Origin: Ditylenchus dipsaci
Lineage: Eukaryota; Nematoda; Chromadorea; Rhabditida; Anguinidae
Direction: 5' to 3'
Assembly: GCA_004194705.1 (NCBI GenBank)
Contig: SADC01001331.1
Span: forward strand, 558,001-622,000
DNA: 64,000 bases
This document shows positions 1 through 12,100 of the stretch, in pieces. Every line of letters begins with the position of its first letter. Within the stretch, counting starts at the first letter, position 1. The position numbers and the translations under genes were made by a program. The notes beneath the pieces are model-generated. The model was not told where the DNA came from, ran no database searches, and saw only the letters and a program-made list of their open reading frames with translations.

Positions 1-570
1 GATGGGAGAGTAGTTCAGTTCATTTTGTTGTCAAGAAAACCTATTGCGATATCTTTTTTGCTGATTTTTTAAAGTTACTCTGAATAAAAAGAAGTTCTTT
101 AAAGTTTGTGTGTCTAATTAACAGATAATGATAGGGATAAATCAGATCGGGATAAATCAGGCAGGGGTGAATCGGCCGGGAGTGAATCGGCCTGCGTGTG
201 AATTGTCCTGGGGGTAAATTGTCACGCACCCTTTTTTAAAATTGTTCCGAAAGAGTAGTAGAACACAATGGACGTCACAGAAATTTTTTGGAAAAAGAAC
301 TTAGTATATCGTCACTCGTCACCCCATCATTCTTTCAGAAAGTCTCTTTTAAACTTTCAAAATTCCGCTGATTTAGCATTAATGTTACACATTGACTTTT
401 CCTTTTTTAAACATCAGAAAAGACAAACATTATGATCATTGAATTATTAATAGATTTCGTATTTCTGCCAAACCAATTTTATTGAGGGAGAAGGAAATAA
501 GCACTGCGACAAATGTTCATACTAACTACATATAATTCAGAGAGTAAACACGGTCTGCAATCACCATTGA
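1..570. other. Non-coding 3' flank with degenerate short repeats
   Basis: No coding region is supported here. Positions 125-235 hold loosely repeated units resembling 'gggataaatcag' and 'gagtgaatcggcc', probably the end of a repeat element cut by the window edge. The rest is AT-rich and lies downstream of the minus-strand gene that ends at 571. Confidence 0.5.
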
Positions 571-2773
571 TCATGATTCTTTATGTGGAAGTCCTGCGGT
601 GCCTTCGACTAGCATTTCTTCATCCGCTGCCATGAACTGATGCGAAGAATGGTTCCCTTTGCCAGTTGTAACATCATCATCCACCACAATTGGTCCATCA
701 TCTTCTTCTAGATCTTCACCCTTGATAGGCACAGACTTCATCATAGCAAACGATTCTTCATCTGTTTCGACCCCGTAGTGCATGTCTTGCTCATAGCTGG
801 GAGAGTATTTACGCGCTGGCCTTGAGTCCCTGGACGAAAACCTCTGAGGAAATTCTAAAAGCAAAACTTTAATAAGAACAAATTCTCAGACTTCAAATCA
901 ATAATACCATAACCCTGTTCTAGACACTGTTTTCCAATCGCCGTCTTTCGTATTCTGCAGTATTGTTGACGCAACCGAGGCCAATCTGGGAATTTCTCAA
1001 CAGCCCCATTCACTTCCGGCTCTAGAGCGGACTCTTCAAGTACACGACTGACGGCCTTCAAAGCATTAATTAAATTTGTACATGAACCTGACCATAACGT
1101 CAAACCTTTTTGTATGCGTCCTGAGGCATCAAGGTTCCGTCCTTGACTTCTCTCCGAGAAGATCTGTCGATTTGCTGCATAAACACGTCTTCATGTGATT
1201 TCGGAGCACAGTCCTTAAAAGGAAATTAAAATAACTTACCTATAGATACATTTTCGAGACTTAAACTTACAGGGTGATGCTCTGGAAACCTTTCGCTGAC
1301 TATGTGACCATCCTAAAAGGGTAGGCAACCAGATTAGAATGAAAGTCACAGGATTGAAGGATACTCGCCTGAACAATAAGTTTCGCACGAATCCTGTGAC
1401 CATCTTTTTTGATAAGCGTATCACAGCGTGAACAGCGAAAGTAAAGCTTTCTGCCATCCCGACTGGAAAATGAGAAGTTCGAAATTATTACTTACACGGT
1501 CAAAATGACTTACCTTCTATTGGTCAAACGATACTGCCTTTTCATACCATTCTCATCGTCAATCACCAAAATAGTAGGAGCCAACTTTGCAGACAATTCA
1601 AGCTGGAAGTAAAAATGAATAAGTTAATGCTTAAGACTTGTTTCTCTCGTTACCTTGATGGGTGGCAAGTCGACCGGCGGCATATTCAAGCTGCCTCGAG
1701 ATCTTTTAGCACGATTAAAGCTTCTCTCATTGTAACTAAAAATTACTAGTCATCAAATTTAACCAAAAAAATTTAACCAATCCAAAAAACAAACTTCAGA
1801 TATCTTGCTGGAATTATAACTGTTTTTGGGCGCATGAATGAGGGAACGTAGTTTTCGCCGACAATATTTGCTTGGGAATAGAGATTCCTTGCGGCCAGCA
1901 CATATGAATTGTATCTGAAAAAGAAATAAAACAAAAATCTGTAAAACAAAAATCTGTTGGTATTCATGAAAAATGCTTACTCTTTTTCGGTTGGACAAAT
2001 CACTTTTATCTCTTCAATCTAAAATTATAATATAAGAACCAAAAACTTCCCCCAAAAAAGCTACCTGATCAGAGTAAGGACTGCGGTGAATCCAATCAGT
2101 GAAAATGCGCAAAATAAGTTCACATCCCACATTCAAGTCGATGCCCGGGAAGTAAGACGGAAATGCGATTGTTGTGGCCCCTCCTCCGATGACCGATCCA
2201 GCGAATTACGCACACTTAAGTACACTGAACGAAGATCAATTTCACGCGATAGGTCCAGGTCTATTGGCACAACTGTGTGAGCAATAACTAAATAGACATG
2301 TTAGATTCACAGAGCCAGGGAAATTTAAGACACTCACGCTTAAAATTGGTTGCCGCAAACGAATTCGTAACTCTGCAAGAAGTAGGAGCAAGCCCAATAA
2401 AATTTTGACATTCCTTAAAAACGAAAAAGTTATGAATCATTACCTTCAAAATCACCTCAATTAGCTGTGGGCCTGCCATCTGATGCAACTGCTCAAAGAA
2501 GGCTGGACCGGCGAGAACATCTGGGGCACAGAAATTAATAACCTGAAAGCACCATATTATTCCACCAGATGATTGATCCAATAGTTGAAAAAGCTAACCA
2601 CATCTGTGCGAATATCTGCGAATTTCTCCTTGCACACTACCACTAAAAACAGTTAAAATAAAGTAATAATGCGTGCAGGAAATTGTAATATGCAATGGTC
2701 TACCTTTTTCCTTAAACAGCGATTTTTTCTGAGGCTGTTGCTGCTGTTGCTGATGCATACTTGCGCCATACAT
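571..2773 (-). CDS. Unrecognised 14-exon gene with a Cys/His zinc-binding module
   Basis: I do not recognise the family. The model runs from ATG at 2773 to the stop at 571 with exons 2773-2704, 2642-2599, 2542-2444, 2370-2334, 2287-2065, 2018-1981, 1914-1795, 1735-1654, 1602-1514, 1462-1369, 1312-1271, 1213-1106, 1055-914 and 854-571, about 490 residues. The N-terminus starts MYGASMHQQQQQQPQKK, a glutamine run before lysines. Exons 10-12 encode a likely zinc ligand set (FRCSRCD, then HHP-DC), similar in layout to FLYWCH/MULE-type fingers, followed by FMQQIDRSSRREVKDG. The C-terminus is acidic (EDLEEDDGPIVVDDDV). Two oddities: exon 5 (2287-2065) changes frame near 2185, as if one base were missing, and intron 10 starts with GC (CAG|GCGAGT). 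The exon boundaries agree in phase elsewhere, so this is most likely a real host gene with one sequencing error or a young break. A chromatin or transcription role would be a guess from the finger alone. Confidence 0.6.
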
Positions 2774-3747
2774 TTACTAAGCCAAGAATATGAGCTGAAA
2801 AAGTGTACTATAGCGAAACGTTTGGATTCAGCTGAGTGTGACTCAAAAGTCGCACTAAAACAGTAAAAAGGGTGCATTGGTATACTGGATGGAGCAGACA
2901 CAAACAGATTCGAAAATTAGTAACGCCACTGAACACAAATACAGGGAGTTCAAAAGCAAGTTGTCGATTGTTTCGCAATTTTCCTTGTTTAGAGTCATTT
3001 GAACCACGGCGGTAAATTTGAAATGTAATTTTGCAAATAAAATTCCAATACCGCGACCATGTATTACAGTGTAATATTACTAGGCAAGAACTATTTACAA
3101 CACGTGTTAAATGTAAAAAAGCAGTAAAAATGTAGCCGTAAAAGTTATCCCCCCTTTCTAAGAGCTCTCGCAAGAATGGCTAGAAAAAAATTAGCTTTTT
3201 GATGTGACTAATAGAAAGAGTTTTTCTCGTTCACTATTCCCTTCCTAAAGAAGAGAGCTTCACAAATGTGGAACTCAAAAAAGGCCCCAAAAACTAAAAA
3301 TTTTTTACAAAAAAGACCGAATGTCTATCACCCTCAAAGTAGTGCAAAGGTGCAAGGGGTGTAGACAGATTTGAGGATGAAGTAACCATTTCTAATAGCA
3401 GAGCCACGCACAGTCACCACATCACAAAGAATCTACACCCAAAGCGTAGCGTTGGACACTGTACAAAGACAAATTGTCGAAGAGTTACTCTGAGTCAGCG
3501 CAGAACCGAGAAAGTGCATATCTGAGGCTAAAAGAAGAGCCACAGCGTCACTACGTCGTGGCGACTCAATTTGTCGAAAAAAAACACCATTTACGATTTT
3601 TTTTAAGGTCACCATGAATTGACTGGGCGACGGTAAATTCGCCTACAGCTCTCAAATTTGCTAAATCAAACCGAAAAGAGAACGCGGATATCCTCGAAAT
3701 TCCAAACAAGATAGGATTTGTACATAGTTTTGGATGGTGACCTCATA
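2774..3747. other. Upstream region of the 571-2773 gene, no gene seen
   Basis: This 1-kb stretch lies 5' of the minus-strand gene and should contain its promoter. I see no conserved coding segment on either strand and no convincing core promoter motif. A weak inverted pair ('ggggtgtagaca' near 3358 and 'atctacaccc' near 3431) suggests a decayed small repeat. Confidence 0.4.
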
Positions 3748-4015
3748 AAGAAACTCTGGTATACATACATGTTTTCTGTATTCAGAGTCACTTTCGAGTG
3801 ATTTGTGTCTCGGTTACATGGGTGTGTGCATCTTAACTCCAAACCCCCAAAGAGCCCCGCAGGGGCGCAAGGGGCCTGATGGGTTAGAGATGCGCGCGCT
3901 CACTTACCTTACTTGTTAAACATAAGTCCGAGCAAGAATCTTGATCAAAAATGCATTTAGATGCTCTTTTTGCCCAGCTCCAGAGATCAAACGTGGTAGA
4001 ATCTACATATAGTAC
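3748..4015. repeat. GC-hairpin palindromic repeat (family A), copy 1
   Basis: This is one of at least five copies in the window (others near 22975-23600, 24617-24865, 32778-33000 and 50855-51112). Each starts near 'aaactctggtat', carries 'gtgtctaaggtatgtggg', then a GC-rich stem (here 'agccccgcaggggc'), then the inverted partner ending 'cttaccttag', and finishes near 'ctctttttgcc'. The outer ends are not inverted repeats of each other, so its class is unclear. The GC-rich stem stands out against the AT-rich background. Confidence 0.7.
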
Positions 4016-4489
4016 TTTTCATGGATCTAACGCTCCCAAATTCGTGTTACGCTTTTTAACCCAATTCCAATTTACAAATCTCTAAACTGGGTCGTAGAGT
4101 TCAGAAAACTCATTAAGATTGACATGTTATGCTTAAAATTTTGAGTTTTGCCAGAAAAGTTGGAAAAACCAGGTATGCTCAAGGGGGTCATCAAACCTAA
4201 GACCCCAAAAATTGTTCAAAATTAATGTTTTAGGCACCAAATGGCGCCTCTTTGGCTTGTGCCTCTTATATGGCTCTATGAATGACCGAGAGGAGGCTTT
4301 GGGTCGACAAATCGATGCTTTGGTCTTGAGAAACCTTATTTGAATCACGTTCCTGGGTATAATATTATAATATGATATCATAATATTATGAATATCAAAG
4401 TCAAAAAAAATTCCAGTTGTATGCGAATTTACTATTAGGCGAATTTACCTAGAGCCGAATTGACTTTCTTCTGTTGGACTAAACAAATA

Positions 4490-6042
4490 CAGTAGCGGAA
4501 AAAAAACTTGCACCAAGCACATATTTTTTGAAAATCATTGTGTAGCGTTCCAAATTTGAAACATCCTACGACAATTTTTAACCAAGAAGATTGCTCGCAA
4601 TCTCAGCTACATTTGGCTCTACCCTGTTTCGTCCCAAATTGTTTCCGCAAAAATTGTTATAGCCAAAAACGTTACATTTTTAATTTATTAGTTTGCTACA
4701 TATGGTTTTTCTAACTAATTTTGTGGATGTTCTCATCTACAAGTTTACACTCAAATTGATGCTAGAGAGCAGGGCTAAATTTTGCGTATAAGGTTGTAAA
4801 TGACCATGTCTGCAATATTTGCTGAAAAGCCCCAACAGTCCTCAAAAAAGTCCAAGATTCCGGAAATTTTAGGGTTTTTAGCAAATATTGCAGACATGGT
4901 CATTTACAACTTTATACGCAAAATGTAGCCCTGCTCTCTAGCATCAATTTAAGTATAAACTTGTAAATGAGAATATCAACAAAATTAGTTAGAAAAACCG
5001 ATGCTAGTAGCGAATAATCACCCCCCCCCCCCCCAACGATTTTCACTTTTTTTACTTTAGTAAAAAGTACCCAAATTTATGTCCCAGACCCCGGAAAATG
5101 TGCGCAAACTCTTCATTAGTCACAACTTCCGTACGCTGGCCTACCCCCAAGCCTAAGGGCTAAGCCTAAACTTGTTGTAAGCGAGGGTAGTTACAGCAAT
5201 TTTTAAAGGTCGGATGCTTGGGGGGTATTCGCTACTAGCGCCGAAAAACCATACGTAGCAAACTAATTATTTAAAAATGTAACGTTTTTGGCTATAACGA
5301 TTTATGGCGGAAACAAATTGGGACGAAACAGGGTAGAGCCCTACATTTTGAGCACAAATATGCCAAAAAAGAATTATTTTTTTCTTAGCATACCACTGCT
5401 ATTTGCAACGCCACTCATTTCTGGGGGTGGAAAAAACCTCGCACCAAGCATTGTTTTGTTAATGTTTTCAAGATTTTAGGAGTTATTTGATAGTTATTTT
5501 TAATGAGCTTTAGAGTACTGTTTCTTAGCTACAATTTGGTTGGTCAAACTCTTCTTTTTGATTATTCTGAAAAAAGTTATGACCATCAACAAAAAAGTGT
5601 CAATTCCTAGTCAAAATGAAAGTAAATCTAAGGAAAATGATTGTTTTGCCACATGAATAAGAGCTTTTCTCACAAAAATCTAGATGAAAGCAAAGCATGG
5701 AATGCACCATTCAAAAGCTCTTGAATGTCTCTACAAATTGGAGTGTCGACCGTTCATCTTAGAAAAGAACACAGCTCAGAAACAGACCGTTAAAGTTTGA
5801 ACAGACAAAAATGGTCAAAATAAGGCAAAAAGAGAAAAGTTTTACTTCTTTCGACTTTCGTGGACTTTCGTTCGTATTCTAAGAAAAAAAATTCTTTTTT
5901 GGCATATTTGTGCTCAAAATGTAGCTGAGATTGCGAGCAAACTTCTTGGTTAAAAATTGTCGTAGAATGTTTCAAATTTGGAACGCTACACAATGATTTT
6001 CAAAAAATATGTGCTTGGTGCAAGTTTTTTTTTCCGCTACTG
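4490..6042. mobile_element. Tc1/mariner-like non-autonomous element, TA target site
   Basis: The ends 'cagtagcggaaaaaaaactt' at 4490 and its complement at 6042 are flanked by TA on both sides (4488-4489 and 6043-6044). The inverted repeats extend about 125 bp. The interior from 4613 to about 5350 is itself a near-perfect palindrome, interrupted by the separate insertion at 5000-5242. No transposase is encoded. A fragment resembling 5520-5640 recurs at about 37980-38095. TA duplication and the CAGT terminus fit Tc1/mariner. Confidence 0.8.
5000..5242. mobile_element. 243-bp hAT-type MITE nested in the Tc1-like element
   Basis: The terminal inverted repeat resembles 'ggcgctagtagcgaata', with a C-run after the left end and a G-run before the right end. 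The exact 8-bp target duplication gaaaaacc is at 4992-4999 and 5243-5250. A second copy of identical length lies at 58136-58378 and a partial copy at about 38326-38545. The 8-bp duplication points to the hAT superfamily. It sits in one arm of the host element's palindrome, so it arrived after that palindrome existed. Confidence 0.88.
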
Positions 6043-6642
6043 TAGTAACTCTTATATATCATATATCTTAACTTTCAGTTATCTAATATCATTGTGTTTT
6101 TTATAGCTAATAAACTTTATGAGATATTTTGCATGAACACAGATAATTCACTGATGATCTCAAAACGAACAAAAAACAACCATATAACAACAACAATAAA
6201 CATTTTTGGAATGTGTGCTATAGGGTGGCCAAAAAACACAGAATATTTGAATTTGTTTGAATAATTTACCGAGTTTTTTGGCTCCCTCTGTAGTAGTCGC
6301 AAGTATCACAGAAAAGCCCCTATTTTTTTACCAAAACACAAAAAGATATATAACTTTAGTAGTACACAGTGGCAGCTCTGTTGTTGGTTGCTGTGGTTGT
6401 TGTATGCACGAAGCTTCCGTACTCAGGCATATGACTGACTACAGCATTATTTGGTGTAGACGGACTGGTGTTTAATTTAGGAAGGCAGCAGCAACACCTA
6501 AAATAAAAAGGCTCAAACTGTTTTACCTCGTCAGATTATTCTTTTAACCCGTCAAATTATTCTTTTATCACGTCAAATTTTATTACAATAAATGGATTGT
6601 TATTGATTTTAACAAAAAAAATTCAGGCTGTTTAAGTGTGTA
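6043..6642. other. Gene-free stretch with a short tandem repeat
   Basis: No gene is supported. About 6522-6585 contains a degenerate tandem of units like 'cgtcaaattattctttta', similar in style to the terminal arrays of other elements in this window. Confidence 0.4.
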
Positions 6643-7171
6643 CAGTCAAATCTCGACATAAGATACACCCTCAGGACCAGTCTTGGTCAATCAACCAGCC
6701 CGGTTGATTACGATTTTTGCGTTTTTCGAATCTTGTATAAAGGTTTTGACTTTACTTTTATGTGATTTTTTTTGTAAATTCATACTCAAAATGTAGCTGG
6801 GAATCTCAGCTACATTTGCTTTTTAATGTATTCATTAACAACACAAAAAAATCGTATTGAAATTTCAAAAGTATAGGCCGGTTGATCACTTGGTTGATTG
6901 TTTATCAACCAGGCAATCAACCGGCCCATATTTTTGAAATTTCAATACGATTTTTTTGTGTTGTTAATGAATACATTAAAAAGCAAATGTAGCTGAGATT
7001 CCCAGCTACATTTTGAGTATGAATATACAAAAAAAATCACATAAAAGTAAAGTCAAAACCTTCATACAAGATTCGAAAAACGCAAAAATCGTAATCAACC
7101 GGGCCGGTTGATTGGCCAAGACTGCTCGGGACCGGACCAAGTGGGCGGCATCTTATATCAAGACTTGACTG
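6643..7171. mobile_element. Palindromic pogo/Tc1-like MITE, TA target site
   Basis: It begins 'cagtcaaatctcgacataag' and ends with the matching inverted sequence '..aagacttgactg', flanked by TA (6641-6642 and 7172-7173). Nearly the whole 529 bp folds back on itself around 6900. No protein is encoded. The CAGTC(A/G)AACCTCG terminus is shared with elements at 7969, 11292, 29504, 36599 and 51972. Confidence 0.82.
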
Positions 7172-7559
7172 TAGTCGCAATTTTATTTTTATGTCAAAAA
7201 AGGCAGAAAATTTCTTTGGGATGGGTAAGATTTTGCTTATTATTTTCAAACTAAATCCCTTTGCCGAATATAATTATTGTATTCAAAGCAGTTCTGAGTA
7301 ATTAAGTTCGACTAATTGAGCATATGAAAAGGAACACATTTGAGTATCATAGTTTTCCAGCGATCAGCTAGAAAAAAGCATCCAGAGAAAGACCTAAAAG
7401 CCCACTTTTTAGATGGAAAGTTACCTGGTCTAGTGGTTAAACCGCTATCTAGATTAAAGACAGAAATCGGAGATTCGGGGTTTTGCTTTAAACACATTTT
7501 TGACCTAACTTTTAAGTAAAAGTGGTGGATGAAAATTTTATGCCTTTATGCTACTCTTT

Positions 7560-7745
7560 ATTCCTCTACCGATTGGTTCTTTCACTTTTTGTTTTTACCT
7601 GGAAAAATTTTGACCTGCGACCCTGAACTCCGAAATTAAGGATTTCGGAGGCCCGATTAGTCAATTTCGGGGTTCAGGGTGGCAGGTCAAAAATTTTTAA
7701 GCAAAAAAACAACACGTAAAACAACCAATCGATAGAGGAATGAAA
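7560..7745. repeat. Inverted repeat (palindromic MITE)
   Basis: The arm 'ttgacctgcgaccctgaact' near 7609 pairs with its near complement around 7664-7690, and outer sequence 'ttcctctaccgattggtt' pairs with 'aaccaatcgatagaggaa'. No coding sequence and no clear target duplication. Confidence 0.6.
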
Positions 7746-7839
7746 ACTGTCCACACTGTTCCCAAAAGCAGCAATGAAAATTAAAAAAAAATTAGAACTG
7801 AAACTCTTCAAAAAAGTGGAAGAGCTTTTTTTGGCTCAC

Positions 7840-8830
7840 CATGTAGTTAATTTGTTCACAAAAGTTCTTTATCAATATCAACTATTTTTCTTGCATTCAC
7901 CAACTAAATCCGTAGAGTTATAGCATGTATTGCTCTTTTGTGCTTAATTCTGATTTTTTGAGGTGGTACAGTCAAACCTCGGGTATACGCCACCCTGAAT
8001 ATGCTGTATTTAGCTGAGGTCGGCTTATTCTTAGTAAACTGACACCCCGGTTATACGCCATCTCGGTTATACGTTACCCTGAAGACGTTGCGATTGGCGT
8101 ATAACCGATTTTTGACTGAATGCATTTATTCGTGGATTGACTCTTTCGTATTTAAAAAACACTTGAACACTTGTTGTGTCTGAATATTCTAAAAAAATGC
8201 ACTAAACCAAATGTATATATACTTGGATCATATGGGTGGTCCACCTGGATAAAAAATTTTCCTTTACAAAATACACTTTTGATTCTAAAAAACCCCCTCG
8301 CTTCGCTTCCCTGCTGCTGATACTTTATTTTATTTGAGTTTTCATCATCATTGAACTTCTGTACAGATTTTTCAACTTGGTTGCTTAGAAAACAAGGCCT
8401 AGAATTCAATTCAGTTTTGTTAGAAACCAAGTTAAAAATACGTACAGAAGTTCAATGGTTCGGAATTTTTTTAATTGGCAGGGACAAATTTTGAAAGCTT
8501 AAGCATGCCCCTTTAACTCACAGAAATAATTCAAGTATGTGAAATTTAGCTGGATTTGATAAAAGAAATTTTTTAAACCAGGTGGACCACCCATATGATC
8601 CAAGTGGATAAACATTTGTTTCAGTGCATTTTTCCTAGCAAATTCAGCGACAACAAGTGTTCATATTGATTATGAAAGAGCCAATTTATGGATAAACATA
8701 CCACCTCCAAAAAAATCAGAATTAAACATAAAAGAAGAAATACATGGTATAACTTTACGGATTGAGTTAGTGAATGCAAGAAAAATAGTTGAAAGTGAAA
8801 AAATTGTTGAAAACAAATTAACTATATGCA
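7840..8830. mobile_element. Large palindromic element carrying a nested MITE
   Basis: The arms 7840-7966 and 8700-8830 are inverted copies ('aatcagaattaa', 'gtgaatgcaagaaaaatagtt'). A second inverted pair centres on the 'ggatcatatgggtggtccac' sequence near 8226 and its partner near 8578, and the innermost palindrome is 8353-8456. The pogo-like MITE 7969-8118 sits in the left arm. The inner arm resembles the termini of the element at 23696-25180, so the two are probably related. Confidence 0.65.
7969..8118. mobile_element. 150-bp pogo-like MITE nested in a palindrome
   Basis: It starts 'cagtcaaacctcgggtatac' after TA (7967-7968) and ends '..ggcgtataaccgatttttgactg', where the second TA has become AA. 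Internal 'ggttatacgcc' units repeat. Non-coding. Confidence 0.7.
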
Positions 8831-9143
8831 ACGAAATTTTGGCTGCGGCGAAATTATGGCCGCTTCGAACTTACGATCCGACGAAATTATCTCACGTAGC
8901 GTATTTGACTAAAAATATGTGGCTGTAAAAAGCTAAAGCCAAGAACAGGCAAAGAATTCGGGCAAAGAGCACTTCTTCGCACAGTCGGGTAAAGAACATT
9001 CCCCGTAGATTGCCTTGGTCATCAAAGTTGACCTTTTTTGAATATTCGATATTGAGATATTGAAAAATTACCCTGGAGACCAAGCCAATTTCGGGGAAGA
9101 GTTTTTTACCCAACTGAAGGTTGTGTTCTTGATTTGCTCTGCT

Positions 9144-12100
9144 TTAAAATTCAACTAACCCTGAGCTGTTTGGTGTCAATTGACTACTTTCCTCATTATC
9201 TATATAATTGCCATCCGAGCTCATACGTCGCCTTCTGCACAATCGGCAGATGGAACAAAATGACTTTCGGAATTCCTGGTTGGTGAATAGATATATAAGT
9301 AATTTGGAGCTGGAGCCACCAATAGCCAGCCTAAAATTTCAGAACTATTTTTCGAACACAAATTTATGAATACATACCACATAAAGGCGAATTTCATGGT
9401 TCCCCAGTCTGCAGGGTGGATGAGATAGGATGGAAGGAATTGTACCAAAATGATTGGCAACCACGCCAAAATAAAGGAGATCAGAACGAACAGAGTCACC
9501 ACAAAGTTCTCATCAGTTTCAACTATCGAGCGTTGACTATCTTCTAGCTAAAGCGAAAAAATTTTAACTAACGAAAAATTAGGTCATGGTCATGTTTAAA
9601 CTTGAATAAAATTTTGGATGACCTCAGTAGCCAAAATATATTTTATATCTGACATTTTTAACCTGATTTTTTGACTCTTGCTGAAGCAGTGCTGCTGAAT
9701 CTTATTGGTTAATCCTACGAAAATTGCGTGTATTTTTATTTCATTGAATTTTAACGATTTTTTTGACATGTATTGCTTTCAGGATATTTGAATAAGCAAA
9801 ATGTTTTGATTTGAATGGAAGCATTTATATCATTCCACGCAGAATTGAGCGGGCTTTCTTATAGTAATAAAAGCTTCTCCGTGTCTAGATTTTTCTGTGG
9901 AAAAATTAGGTTCAGAACTAAAGCAGAACTTTCCAGAACAGCGGTTTGTAGATTAAACCTTATTTTTCGGTTCCTTAAATGTCGCCCTTCACATTTTTTA
10001 TTACGGATTCAGAAAGCGCTACGAATGCAGAGAAAGATAGAGAAAAAAGATTTTAAAAAAAGCCGGGTGACAAAAAGGTTCTCTTAGAAACAAAAAAGCG
10101 TGTGCACCAAGTTTACAATGACTTTTTAGTATCCTTTTTTCTTTAATTGTTTAATAAGAATTAGTTAAAATCTTAAAATTGCAATTTATTTTTTTCAGCG
10201 CAGAATTAAGCAGGCTTCATTAAAGTTCTATTGATTTTCGCATTTAGATTGATTTTTGTTGACGAAATTAGCAAAAAACAGTTTTCTTCTTTAAACACTT
10301 CTGTTAAAAAAAACACGATATTCTGTGTTAATTGACGAAAATGCAACTATATGCAAAAGTTATCATAACCATGAGAAAGCCTGCTCAATTTTGCGTAGAA
10401 TGGTATAAAATGTGTGACGGTCCTGCAATAAAAATTAGAAGCTGCACGAAAAAGAAAGAAAATAGCCATATTTCAGACTTCCGATACGGGTCGAACTTTG
10501 AATTGGCCATATCTCGAGATCCGAATATGAAGTTAGCGTTCTGTGAACGTAAACTTACTCAGAATTGTCTTCTCTTTCGAATGAGACCAAAACTGAAAGT
10601 TTCGAAAAATTTGAGGGAACGAGAAGTGGCTCATTTTTACAGAAAATGACTTTTAAAGGGGAGCGGGGAAACTTTATACCGTATTTCCTCTAATATAACC
10701 ACCCCCCTTTGATTCAAAATCGTGTTCTTGGCATTGCGTTTTCGACCCACTTTTTCGTCACTTCTCTCAGGCAAGTTATGACCCATTTTGTAGCCAGTGA
10801 GATGAGCTACAGAAGGAGTGGTAACTTGCTTGGGAGAAGTGATCGAAAAGTGGGTCAAAAACACAACGCCACAAACACGTTTTTTGAATTTAGGGGGGTG
10901 GTTATATTAGAGGTAATACGGTATACGCATCGCCTTGGGTCACAGGTTCGACTACCACGGGCTGCAGACCTTATTTTTCTCTCCTTTTATTTACAAGTTT
11001 AGTGTCAAAATGTAGCCAAGCTTCTGGGCTTTCATTTGAGCTATCATACAGATGAAAAGTTGGTATAAAGTTAGGGCTAAAATATAAAAAATTCGATTCG
11101 GTGAAATCCTCAATAGTGTAAGGATTGTTGCGTTCGATTGAATGACGTTTCCATTCAAGACAATAGGTTTCCCCTGGAAACCTATTGCGACCCTAAATGT
11201 ATCCAGTTTTCGATAATCAAATTCGAATCCAGTTTTGTCTTGTCCAGATTCAGTCGATAGAGCTGATCTAGTTGCAACATCGTTATTCTACAGTCAAACC
11301 TCGTTAAAGTGCGACCCCCTAAAGTTCGTTCCAGCCTCGGGTCCGACACTTTTTTGAACTCGATTTTCGAAGATTTTTATAAGTTCTGTTTTTACAGTCT
11401 GGTCCCAAATATCGTCAGGATTCCCATTTTGCCAATCGCTTTTCTGAAAACTAAAATTTTTTCTTCTAAAAAAGCAAAACCTCGATATAGTGCGACCACA
11501 TTTTGAAAAAGGGTCGCACTATATCGAGGTTTTGCTTTTTTAAAGAAAAAATTTTAGGTTTCAGAAAAACGATCGGCAAAATCGGAATCCTGAATCATTT
11601 TGGCTAGTTTCCTTTTATTTTGGTGGTCATTGCCAAAATCCCAAAATTGAGGCAGTTACTGACAGCAAAATCGATCGCTCGATGATTTTTGGACCTAAAA
11701 GTCAAAAAACTTACTTAAAAAGTAAAATAAAAACACCCTCAGAGGGACTAGAATTTTCGACAAAAGGCGATGCGTATATGAAGTTACCCCCCCCCTTTAA
11801 GCCGTTATTATTATTTTTCTCCAATGCACTAATACCGTATTTCTCTTTTAAGGAACCCCTCTCTAATAATGAAATCCCCTCATATTCGTTGACTATAATT
11901 TTAGAGTTGAGGCCATTTTTGATTGACAATTTTGAGATTTTTTGGGGGTTGAAAAATGGTAGAGAATTAAAAGTGTCCCGGATTAGCTTAAAAGTGTCCC
12001 GGATTGGCTTAAAAGTGTCCCGGTTTTCAAATTTCCCTTAAAAAAGCTTAAAAGTGTCCCGGATTAGCTGAAAAGTGTCCCGTATTTGTTGAAAAGTGTC

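Noticed and set aside
2065..2287. TATA-binding protein-like repeat in exon 5 of the first gene
   Set aside because: A short LSREIDLRSVYLSVRN segment looked suggestive, but the rest of the TBP core pattern is missing.
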